Source: Ctena decussata
Lineage: Eukaryota > Mollusca > Bivalvia > Lucinida > Lucinidae
Assembly (NCBI GenBank): GCA_963989385.1
Contig: OZ022501.1
Span: 25,366,602-25,430,601 of the forward strand
Direction of reading: 5' to 3'
DNA length: 64,000 bases
Shown: positions 11,190-22,100 of the stretch, piece after piece
Layout of the letters: each line of letters begins with the position of its first letter
How positions within the stretch are numbered: position 1 is the stretch's first letter
The notes under the pieces: generated by a model
Seen by the model: the letters and a program-made list of their open reading frames with translations, nothing else
The model's database searches: none
Told to the model about the DNA's origin: nothing
Program-made: the position numbers and the translations under genes

Positions 11190-11300
11190 CTCTGCTGTTG
11201 GCTGAGCCATTCAATTACCCTACATACAAATATGCAACTGTGACTACCAGCCGAGACAATCAAGAGCAGTACCAACTCTGCTGTCGGCATTAACACCAGT
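11190..11300. repeat. Sequence related to the end of the MYND-bearing TIR element
   Basis: TTCAATTACCCTACATACAAA and CCGAGACAATC, in that order and spacing, match the 5' subterminal region at 60365-60410 (TCAATTACCATACATGCAAA, CCGAGACAATC). It is probably a relic of a related element. The remainder was not recognised. Confidence 0.4.
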
Positions 11301-11788
11301 TTTGCTATGCTGACAGTCAAATCGTCAGCCACGAGCCTCTTTGCACAGTAACTGCTTTACATAGGTTAGCAAATATGTGTGGCTCCCGTGATCATAACTC
11401 ACATGTTAATTTGTAATCTACGTGATGTGTTTATGCAGCTCCCGGCCATCAAATACATTACAAAATATTAACAATGTGAAAGTTTAAGGATTCTAGATAG
11501 TGACATACTTTGTAACGCATACAACATTCTGTCATCAGCCTGTTCAGGAGTTCCATTTTTCATTTTGTTGTTACAAATATTTAACTGGTCAGGTAACTTT
11601 GCAAACCCCGTGGTTTTATTCCCACTTGTTGTTTCTAGCAAGGACTAAAGGTGTTACGAAATACAAATTTCAGTAAGACAGTTTTCAATATGTAAGCAAC
11701 TGAAATTGTTTTGATATTGCCAAAATGCTGTATTCTCTAACAGTATTTGATATATTTGGACAAGGATGATTTGATAAGCAGTAAGATA

Positions 11789-11960
11789 CAGTGGAGCCTC
11801 TTTACAACGACAGCTTTTGTTCCCAAAAATTTTGACGTTAAACTGAATTTGCTGTTGTAAAGAATGCATATTTAGAACAGTTTAGCCATTTCGTGCATAT
11901 CAAAATGACGTTATAAAGGATTTTGCTGTTGTAAAGTGTTGTTGTAAAGAGGGTTGACTG
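11789..11960. mobile_element. pogo/Tigger-like MITE, 172 bp
   Basis: CAGTGGAGCCTCTTTACAAC begins at 11789 and the right end reads GTTGTAAAGAGGGTTGACTG, its imperfect complement. TA lies at both borders. CAGTNNA(N)CCTC termini with TA duplications are typical of pogo/Tigger-type Tc1-mariner relatives. Internal copies of GTTGTAAAG suggest subterminal repeats. No coding capacity. Confidence 0.75.
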
Positions 11961-14165
11961 TATCATTAATAAGCAGTTTACAACCATATTTATTGCTAAA
12001 AAAGTAAACAATATGGTAATACAAGGTCATGGAGATCAAATGCAGTAAGTTATTTAGGTTAGCCCTTCCTTGGCATGTATAGGTATGCACTATTTCTATT
12101 GTTTGATTATTTGCTCTTCAGAAAGACTGTATTACTAGTAAAGGATATCGGAAATGAAGAATTCTCATACTCTCAATAAAAACGTTGTATACGTTACTTG
12201 TTCGGTCTTTCTTTTCTTTTTGTTCCTCAATAGTATGCTGCAAAGCATAATTACAGTGTAGGCAAATACATTCTGAAGAAGAACAACTACAATTTGCTCA
12301 TAAATATCTGAACATCGATGACAAACATTAAATATATTCTGTCATTTTCATTTGCCATTTTATTATGTGTGCAGAGCTACTGGAACACTGTCCCTGGGAA
12401 AAAAATTGTCCAACTAAACGTATCTTTATGCTCTTTGGTGAATAGATTCTTTAAGAGATGATTGGATGTAGTTAGATTCTTTAACAGATGATTGAATGTA
12501 GTTAGACTTTAAAAAGCAAGAAACAAAAGCACAGAAATAAAGATCATCTTAAACATAGCATTTATACTGTCAGTGTCTCTTTTTTGTACTAAATGTTTCT
12601 GATACTATTCTCCCAAGCTCCTGGTTGACACATTATTGTTAGTTACATAAATGAACTAAATAAAGCAATGCATTGACACTACCTTTGATTATTTTCAAAA
12701 GTTTGTTTGTTTCTTAAATGTAACTCAGCAATGTTGTTTCCTTCGGTAACGTAAAATATACGATAGTCTTACAAAATTAATTATATGCTGCCAGCAAATG
12801 TCTACATTAGCTTTGATGCAGAACTGTATTTTGGCTTAAGTTCTCAAACTTCAGGTTTACTGTTCTGCTTTATAGTTTTTCAGTGTGCACGTAAAAACTA
12901 TACCAAATCCTGTCAATAAACAAGGTGGTACTCCATTTTGTATTGTTGATTATTGATTATTTTATAGTTTTAAACTAAACACGTCAAAACCGCTTAGCTT
13001 TTAATGGTATCAAACTGACTGTATATCATTTTATTCGAGCACTATATGCAGAATCAATGCTGGCTTTTAATAGTAACGGCTTTATCTGTTCTGAAGTTGT
13101 ATTTTTTTTTTTTTTTTCAAGCTGTATATAACAAAATTTCACGTATGTTACTGTTTTTAGAACTCAAATGTACAAAATGTAAAAGAAACAAACTGGGCAA
13201 TGCCGTTTGAAATACTTTTATTTTTGATACGATAACAAAGTAAACAGCAAACCCCATTTAACATGTGCAGAATATGTCAACGCCTTTAACATTACAATTT
13301 GAAGTATACTGTGTTTAATCACTTATGAAACACACCTCATGAATCCCTAAAAGTAGTAACTGAGAGAAGTGTTGATAAGTCCAAGTACACAATATATCAT
13401 AAAAACACCCAGACTTATATGTGTTATTTTTTTATTTGACAGTGGGAAAACCCCTGATTAAAGGTATTATGTCATTATATTTTAAATGTTAATGTTATTT
13501 ACGTTACTACTAGTAATAGATTATCATAGAAAATAAACCAGAATGCATTTTTCTCTTATATTAAAAGATTCATTTATGAAGAAACTGCTACCAAAGAAAA
13601 TGAAATGGTTCTATCTTCAAATTATATGATTTTAACAAAAATAGCCCTAGGTAACGTATATAATCGATCATTTGGACCGACTAAAATGCATTCAAAATAT
13701 TGTAGAACTGTTCCTTGCTCTTTAAAAAGGCTGGCATATTCAATATTACCTTTTACTGTTGTTTTCAATTCCTACAGTGTAGTTCAAGCACTTGAATTAT
13801 ACGGAAAGTGATAATTGTAATTTGGAACATTTATAAGGGGGTACTGTGTTCAACATCCTATTTCCCCCAAAGTATACAAGATAGGACAATAATTTTTGCA
13901 GATCTGAAAAGATCTATAAATTTTCTTTACTACAGTACCAAACATTTTGTCCAATATTAAAGGAATAGCTTACAAAAAGAAAGTACTTTGGATGGAAATA
14001 GCAATTTTAATGGAGTGTAAAGAAAAACGTCACGTATGTAACACCATGTAGGTCTACAAAACTCCCCATGGGGGGCGGGGCGGGAAGGTAAACCATATCT
14101 GGCTCATGGCCTAATATATGAGTGTACGTGGTTGTGCGCCAATTTGTATAAGTTTGTGTTTATGC
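11961..14165. other. Intergenic stretch, nothing recognised
   Basis: AT-rich DNA with a T run at 13101-13118 and no supported gene. The 68-codon + frame at 13605-13811 shows no domain and lacks splice support. Confidence 0.45.
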
Positions 14166-14169
14166 GGCA

Positions 14170-14500
14170 GGTCTGCACATTTTATTAAAAGTGCAGATTA
14201 TATTTTTTCACATTTTATTAATACTGCAGATTATTTTTCTGGTCCTTTGGCTGCATTTTGAGTCATTTTGAAACAAACGAAAAGTTCTGATACTAGGACG
14301 AGTGGCCAGTAATTGCACATTCATTACTAGTAATGAGGTGACTCAATTAACCCGAGTCTGTTTTTTTATTTTTCATAGTGAATTCCTTGTTTCCGGAAGA
14401 TCTTATTGCCCAGAACTTCTTTATCTTCACTGTAGCTAATGTAGAGGCAGTAAACGTATCCCCGTACATCATCAGAGTATAGATTACTATTTTTTCTGCT
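14170..14500. repeat. Copy of the 263-bp dispersed repeat
   Basis: The phrases GCATTTTGAGTCATTTTGAAA, GTGGCCAGTAATTGCACATT and CTCAATTAACCCGAGTCTG are in the same order as in the array at 8450. Confidence 0.65.
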
Positions 14501-14628
14501 CCTAGCTTGTTCCCCAGTTCCCTATAAATAATAACTAGTGCTCCCCCAGCTCCTGAAAATAAATGACCCGGCTCCCTCAAACCACTTGGAGAGCCTCAGT
14601 AACCACCTCTGGTTAACTATGTATATAC

Positions 14629-14787
14629 AAGAGCTGTTACGAAACGAAAAAGGAGTCAAAATTACCAAACGACAGGTCGTTTGGTAACTATGACTCTTTT
14701 TCGTTTCGTAACAGCTCTTATTCGACCGGATCGTTTGGTAACTATGACTCTTTTTCGTTTCGTAACAGCTCTTTTTCGTTTAGTAAC
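14629..14787. mobile_element. Foldback MITE with GAGCTGTTACGAAACG ends
   Basis: AGCTGTTACGAAACGAAAAA is followed by its complement ending near 14718. The right arm is then duplicated (14731-14772). The centre is the dyad AAACGACAGGTCGTTT. The duplicated arm suggests slippage or a second insertion. Confidence 0.7.
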
Positions 14788-14852
14788 ATCCTAAAGAACG
14801 CACGAATTTACTTTGGACCTGCACTAAATTATTCATAAAGCGAAATGTACAG

Positions 14853-15015
14853 TAATTCTTAATATTGGGACAGATCTGAGCAAACAGTGCATACCAAGAT
14901 CAGAGTCTACACTATTTGCCATTCTATCTTCATCTTTCAGACGCATAACTACCTTGTTAAGTCAAACTCCTCCGTGTTTTAGGAGAATTACGGTAATTAT
15001 CTTAAATTTTCCGGT
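14853..15015. mobile_element. Foldback element of the GCAAACAGTGCA / GATCAG family
   Basis: TTAATATTGGGACAGATCTGAGCAAACAGTGC and the later GAGTCTACACTATTTGCCATTC match the elements at 37282-37480 and 39067-39195 in order. The central GATCAGACTGC dyad is partly deleted here. Confidence 0.55.
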
Positions 15016-15244
15016 ATGCTGACTCATTGTTGCGTTTTTTAATTTAAGAAATAGATCACGCACTCCGAAACAGTGAATTGTTGCAGAATAAAACACGGAA
15101 ACTTCCGACGACATTTCGACGTCATTGGCCTGTTGGGTTTTAACTTTTTAAGCCCCCAAAAGCAGACGCCGTAATTCACTTCTGCAAAATTTCAAAAAAA
15201 CTTTTTCGTCCAAGCTATTTCATATTGGAAATTCAAAAACTAGA

Positions 15245-15325
15245 GGGCAAACAATGTAGATCTAGATGAGGCGGCTTATTATGAGCAGCCTCATCAGGAT
15301 CTACGCTGTTTGCAAATTCAGCTAT
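15245..15325. repeat. Short hairpin of the GCAAACANTGTAGATC type
   Basis: GCAAACAATGTAGATCTAGATGAGGCGGC pairs with the following GCAGCCTCATCAGGATCTACGCTGTTTGC. A sister copy lies at about 45520-45595. Confidence 0.6.
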
Positions 15326-15430
15326 TTTCGTCTCTGGCTTTAAAAAAAGATACATCTGTCTGACTCGCCTGTTTCCGACGTAGGTCCTATTTCGATTATC
15401 TCCGGCGCTATACTACGTTTAGGCAACCTT

Positions 15431-15683
15431 GCCCCGAGGTTGTAAAACTTGAGTTCATTCTCAGACTCAAAATAAAGCACACTGATTGGCTGCTTCCGAG
15501 CACTCAGACTCAAAATAAAGCACACTGATTGGCTGCTTCCGAGCACATGCTCGAAAGCAGCCAATCAGTGTGCTTTATTTTGAGTACACTGATTGGCTGC
15601 TTCCGAGCACATGCTCGGAAGCAGCCAATCAGTGTGCTTTATTTTGAGTTTGAGATTATTCTCAAGTTTTATAACCTCGAACC
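15431..15683. mobile_element. Foldback MITE with CCCCGAGGTTNTAAAACTT ends (copy 1)
   Basis: The left end GCCCCGAGGTTGTAAAACTT and the right end AAGTTTTATAACCTCG are complements. The interior contains several alternating copies of the phrase ACACTGATTGGCTGCTTCCG in both orientations, so the arms have been reduplicated. Related elements lie at 17593-17835 and 22051-22199. Confidence 0.75.
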
Positions 15684-17592
15684 CTTGTCAACACTTACTG
15701 GTCAATTTCTGTATTAAATGGACTGAAAACTGGGTGACATGTGTGTTTTGGAGTCCTTATTCTGCGTTTGCCTTCATGATTATGGATTGTTTGGGGTTGC
15801 TTGACGCGGAAGTCAAAATAATTACCTATATTCGATGCGGAAGATAGATAAAATAGATAACTAAAATATAAAGAATAAGATAAATGCATGTTTGTGTCTG
15901 TATGTAGTGCACCATAACATTTAAAAGGACTTTATACACGAATAGGAAATGTCGGTAGGTTATCTGGATGTCTTGTTTATTGTACATGTTTATTCATTTA
16001 TTTGTTTGTTATTCTGTTATTATTATTAGTATTTGTTTTATTTTGTTTGTTTATTAAACACTTTACAGCAGTTTTTATTAATCTCAGCATAGAAAGGAAA
16101 ATTCTACTTCCTGGATTGCGCTTAACCCTTACAGCGCCGTACAATAACAAATACTTTAACATTCAAACAGCATATATCATAAGGAGTCGCTTCATTTGTA
16201 TCTACACTGTTTGCCCTCCAGCTTGGATTAATTTAATGTTTTCTCTTTTTGGTGCTTGATGGGTAAAACAGCCATGCTGAGAGTTAAACTAAAAACTGGT
16301 TTTCTTGATTTAGTTGTAAATGCCAAAAAAGGTCGCAGTAACGAGTGACTAAGACCTTAACCCATTAATGTCTAGCGTCCCATAAAAAGGTCTTAGCCAA
16401 ACAGTGCATACCCAGACCAGATGCCGCAAAACGCGGCGTCAGATCAGAGTCTTCACTTCATGGATAGCTTTTCACGCCGCTCCTTAAAAATCGATATTCG
16501 TGAATCGAACAGGTAATGAAATACACTACGAGATATAGGCAAGTCATCTTTTTCTTCTAATTTTATTAATCCTTATAATCAAAATCATTTTTCCGTGTTC
16601 ATTTTGAAAACCGCATTCAATTTGAACAGCCTGAAATATTTTTTTAAAAAGATTGCATAAGAAATACTGTGGTCATTTTCTAGTTTAAGTTGACTACCCC
16701 CAAAATGGATAGAATATATAGTAAATAGTGATTTTTGTACAGCGTTGATCAAATATTAAGCCTAAATATTTCTCTTGTTTTCATAAAATGATCATTTTCC
16801 GTGTTCATTCCGAAAAATACAAGTATTCAGCATTTCATTGATATAATTTTTATTGAAATAGGAAGTAAAACAGTGCGGTCATTTTTACATTTTCGATCAG
16901 CACCTCTATTTACTATGCTGGCTGCAAATATCCAACAGAATTCACACATTACTCCAGGTGGCGTAGAAAGTTGCCGACGTTTGCATGTGAAAAATGGGTA
17001 TTTCGCCTTAAAATAAAAATGATAAAAATAAACTTACCCCGACACCGCTTAATTGACAAATGGGCTCACGCATTTGATAAGGTCAGAACATTCCACTGGG
17101 CATAATAGGTTAAGATTGATAAGTATTGAAATCTGAGTATCATTTTTTTTCAGAGCGATGATTTCGACGAAGTTTGGTTTTGGGGATCAGCGCCATAGTA
17201 AGCGACCTCTTTGCTGCATGCTTGTCCACAACATGATGAATGCATACAATGCCCATCCATTGAGGATGGTCTCTTTTTGGATACAAACGTACTAATAAAT
17301 AAATAAATAGATAATTAAACAAATTAATTAATAAATAACGATAAAACGCTATAAAACGTCCAAATATTGTATTATCCCGGGTTATAATGTTGATCTATAA
17401 GGTTATGCCGATTATATGAAGAGCTTTGGTAAAAGTGGAATGTTGCTACCTGTCTTTTTATCATGTTTTTCTTTCTTTCTTTTTCCAAATTGGTGAAACA
17501 CTATGGCCAGTACTAGCAGGTACTTGCCTATCCTATATTAATGAATGCCGTATACAGATATTGCCTTGGAGAATAAGTTACTTTTTTCATCT
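15684..17592. other. Intergenic stretch with two divergent ~205-bp copies
   Basis: No gene supported. ATCATTTTTCCGTGTTCATT near 16586 and again near 16791 heads two diverged copies of a ~205-bp unit. The phrase GTGCATACCCAGACCAGATG near 16405 is a fragment of the GCAAACAGTGCA family. Confidence 0.45.
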
Positions 17593-17835
17593 GGCCCCGA
17601 GGTTATAAAACTTTTTTCATGCTCAACTCAACTGAGCATGAAATTTTACCTGCTGACAAATAGCAAAGTACTGATAAGTACAGTTCTTTTCTTGTTCAGT
17701 TTAGCTGAGCATGAAATTTTCTCTGCTGATAAATATGAAAATGCCAACTAATGTTGGCATTTTCATATTTATCAGCAGAGAAAATTTCATGCTCAGCTGA
17801 GTTGAGCACAAAAAAAGTTTTATAACCTCGGGGCC
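17593..17835. mobile_element. Foldback MITE with CCCCGAGGTTATAAAACTT ends (copy 2)
   Basis: GGCCCCGAGGTTATAAAACT and AGTTTTATAACCTCGGGGCC are perfect complements. The inner arms (GAGCATGAAATTTTCTCTG and complement) meet at a dyad in AACTAATGTTGGCA. The interior differs from copy 1 although the ends match. Confidence 0.8.
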
Positions 17836-19040
17836 TGGTCTACCTTATTTGGGGAAGATTTAGAACAAATAATTGCTGTGACTCCCTTCTAAATGTATTA
17901 AAGTATCTCCAGATCTAAGTACAATTTCATGTTATTTTTTTTAGATTTTTTGGCGCATAAGATTACTCTTTGATCTTTCCTTATAAAAACTTTTTTTTTT
18001 TTTTTTTTTTTTTAAATTTTAAACTGCATGTCGCTCTTTTTGTATTCTAAACTGTAGAGAACCACAGAAATAAGAAGTCTGCTAATTTTCAGGGAGATAT
18101 GTTAAATTTTTATGATTTTGTTCAGATTTTTGTATTAACCTCAAATCACCACCTTCAGAAGTATTGGTTCACATTATGGGAGAACAACTCTGCCATTTTC
18201 ATTTTTGACGCCTTTTAAAATGGGAATCAATTTTGAACGGAAATATTTATTTCCATTAAGAGTACAACTCGTTTTGAAGGGCAAACTATTCCAGGAAGTC
18301 ACAAAAGGGGCCTTCCTTTGAGCAAATGACAGAAAACCATGGTGATATACTCTTATATGCTGTTTTCTCGTTGATTCGTGCCCCTTATTATAATTTGCCT
18401 GCTTTTGTGAAAAATTAAGGAACTGGTAATTTGATTTTACTATTAAATCTGCAAATAAACCTCTGACAGCATATCAACTTATCAAAACTTGTGTGAATTT
18501 TCATTTTCAGTATAAAATAGGACACTGTCTTGGACTACCCCTCAGTACAAACACTGAAAAACGTTTCTCATTGAGTTCATGCCCTAGAATAAACAGCCAA
18601 ATTTTCAAAATTGTTTTACTAGTCTGTCAAAATTTTAATATGTGAAGACTAGTCCACACTATTTTTAAGTATTTACTGGCAGTTTTATGGCATGGTATTT
18701 AATATAACAAGTTTGGAAGGATTTTATTTGGGACCACTGAAAAAAATTAAGGACTTTTTCAAAAAATTTGATTTTCTAACCAAAATTTTATATAGCACTG
18801 ACAACCAAGTTTTTTGACACATAAATATTGTTTTTTCAACCTTTTTTATCCAAACAGTTGATCAAATTAATTGCAGTCCTAAACAAACCATAGAAACGAA
18901 TCTATGAGAAGGCACGAATCCATGAGAAACGGGTACATCAAAAGAAGTGTCATGTGAACACGAATTAGTATTATTGCCACGTATACTAATACTGTTTTCT
19001 GCCTGTCTGTGTGAGGATTTTATACTCGTTAATCTTGCAG
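17836..19040. other. Region just upstream of the first identified PI3K-like exon
   Basis: AT-rich with a run of 21 T near 17992-18012. It should contain, or lead towards, the missing exon carrying the start of the nSH2 domain (a Trp-Tyr-x-Gly motif is expected), but I could not find one with a compatible phase. Probably intron. Confidence 0.4.
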
Positions 19041-19136
19041 TGAGTTCGTGGAGCGAGTTTTGTTGGATCAAGATGAAGGAACATTTGTGGTGTTCAGACC
19101 AGCTGGTAGGTCAGGAGAATTAACTCTCGCCATTCG
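19041..19136 (+). CDS. PIK3R1-like: PI3K-like exon A: first half of nSH2
   Basis: Acceptor TTGCAG|T and donor CG|GTAATT. The first base completes a codon from an unseen upstream exon. It encodes EFVERVLLDQDEGTFVVFRP..., equivalent to the helix A to strand B region. The canonical GTFLVR arginine position holds Phe18, with Arg19 one residue later. Confidence 0.75.
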
Positions 19137-22100
19137 GTAATTAATTTATTCATTTATTTATTTCTCGATTTACTTTGTCCTTTTGCGACACTGAAATACT
19201 TCTTTTCAGATGTCTTAAACGCAGTCGTCATATGTAGGCTTCAATCGGAAAACCGCTCGGCCAAGCGTCCTCCGATTGATGTAGGCTTCCCGGTAGGCTT
19301 CTGCTTCTACTAGGACTGGTGTCATTGTTCAGAATATTCCTTATAGAAAAGCCAGTCTCTGTTTTTCTTCATGTATTCAATTCAGATGAAACAAAGTTCA
19401 AGCGAAAATGCAGACGCCTGTAAACTGATGACATTATTTTCAAATGAATTTCGACCCTGAAAAGTTAAGGAAATATGTTAGTAGCTGATATTCAGAATAT
19501 ATGTCCGTCTTATATGAAGCAACACCGATCTTATAAAACATGCTGGAAGGAAAAGGCATACATGGATTCACACAGAAAATACAGGTTCTTCAAGTAAGCA
19601 CGAGCATGGCAATTTGTCAGCGAGTATATTACAGTTTCCGCGGGTATGTTTTGCTTGTGTGCACGGCGTGACAATTTTTCAGCAAGTACATTATAGTTTC
19701 TGCGGAATTATTTCCCTAGCTGGCATGTGAGTGACAATTTTGTCAGCAAGTATGTTGTAGCATCCGCGGATATATTTCACTAGTTAGCATGTGTGAGACA
19801 ATTTATCAGCAACTATATTATAGTTTCCATTTATTTTTCTCTAGAGCTATCCATATTGCAGTCGTATGACTTGGTGCACCAAGAGTAATACAAATTTCGT
19901 ATCAGCACAAAAACATAGAATACGTTACGCTTTTTTATGCAGTTACAGGAGCATGATATATATTTCAGAATATTGCATGTATCCGCCCAGCAGTGACGTT
20001 GAATCAATGTTGATTCAATTTATTTGTTCAAATTTATTTGTTTATTTGTTTAATATTATTCAATTTATTTATTAAAATTCAATCGTTTAAATGCTTCACT
20101 GAAAACATTTGCAAAAACAAGTCTCCTAATTTAGTCTATATTTATATTATATACACCCCGGCGGGCACATGGCGTCGAAATGCCGACGTACTGATGTTGA
20201 TGCGACGCATCGACGTCAGTACGACGTCATTTCCACGTCACGTGCCAGATGGGACCACTCTCTCTGACAGGGATACAGACCATGTGATTTTCAAGACAAT
20301 TTACCATCGAGATGGTTTGTTTGGGTACACCGAGCCACTAGGATTCGAGGACCTTACCTCGGCTCTAGAAGCATACAACAGCTCTCAAGTGGACGAAGGA
20401 CAGCTCTTGAATACTCTCGTAAATATGTTTTCGATCAAACTAAAATAATCAGCGTCTTTTCGACCAAGCTCGAAAAGCTATGTTTTCTGTTCTGAAAAAG
20501 TCGAGAAAGTTACAATTACCTGTAGACATTCAATTACAAATGTTTGACACTATGGTGTTGCCCATTTTATTGTATGGTTCAGAAGTTACTGGTTTTGAGA
20601 ACCACAATATGCTTGAGAGGTTATGTTTACAGTTTTATAAGATCATATTAAATGTTAAAAAAAAACACTCCAAATTTAATTTTGTATGGGGAACTCGGAA
20701 GGCATCCGGTTTCAATTGATATTAAGACCAGAATGATTGGATTTTGGCAGCGCCTAGTAAATGGCAAAACTGACAAAATTTCTAGTAAATTATATAGTAT
20801 TCTGTTGGCCATGCATAATAGGGATCTTTTCCATTCTAAATGGTTAATGTATATTAAAAATACTTTGAATGAAAGTGGTCTTGAACATTATTGGCTAAAT
20901 CAGACTAATGTGCCCCTTCATATATCAAAGTCAGTTAAACTCAAATTATCAGAATTACACAGTCTTTCTTGGAAAGAAGAAGTTTTTGAAAGTCCAAAGT
21001 GTCTCAACTATAGAATTTTTAAATAAGATTTTGGATATGAAAATTACTTTAATATTTTGCCCCATGATCTGTCTAAGTCTTTTTGCCACTTTAGGTCACT
21101 TAACCATAAAATGCCAATTGAATGGGGAAGATTTTTAGGGACTCAAAGGGATGACAGAATATGTGAGCTGTGTAGACTGCATAAAATTGGCGACGAGTTT
21201 CATTACATGCTTGAATGTACCTATTTTGAAGATGCCAGAAAGGTCTATTTGCCAAGAGGACTTACATCTAGACCCAATGTTAATGTCTTTCATGATATTA
21301 TGAACTCCAGGGATACTCAAACCATTTTTAGAGTGGCTAAATTCAGTAAAATAATTCTGAAGACATTTCAAGAGATTTTCAGAAACATTTAACTATCTGT
21401 GGTTGTGACAACTACAAAGCATAGACTCAAGTTGAATTTCTCCTGTGGTTCCAGAGCTGCAGATGCTCAAAATGTTCCAAAATTTCAGTAAAGGGGTCCC
21501 TTCCCCATGGAGAATTTTGCGATGCTGATGGAATATCAGGCAGGGTAGGTCCTGGTCATGTTGCCCCTTTGTGGGCAGCTTGATCTGGACCTACAATGTC
21601 TGTTACAGTAATTACCCGTCTGGGAGCCTGGAATCATGGAGGAATTTAGTGTGTCGGTGTAAATGGATGGACTTAAAAGTAAAAGTTTAAAGCTAGTCGT
21701 GTGGACTCCTAGTCATAGAAACTCTCATATCCGCACTCATTTAATTGTGTATATTTGAAACTTTCCTCATGTTTGTTTCATGTTTATTTTGTTTGTATGT
21801 TTTTGACTTGTACCCCGGTTAGGGGTTTGGTCAATCAATAAAAACTCTCAAAACTCTCAAAACTCTCTAAAATTTAGGCAGTCTTGAAAAGTATGTTCAC
21901 CTATGCACTTGTAACACTATCGAGATTATACAGGCCAAGCTTTATAGGCTAAATAATAACAAAGGGGCATTTTTCCATCAAGATTTAAACCTTTGTTGAG
22001 AAAAAATGCAAAATAAAATATGGCAGAAGTGCTTCTTCTGAAATTGTGTCCGGCCCAGAGGTTATAAAACTTGAGTATAATCTCAAACTCAAAATAAAGC

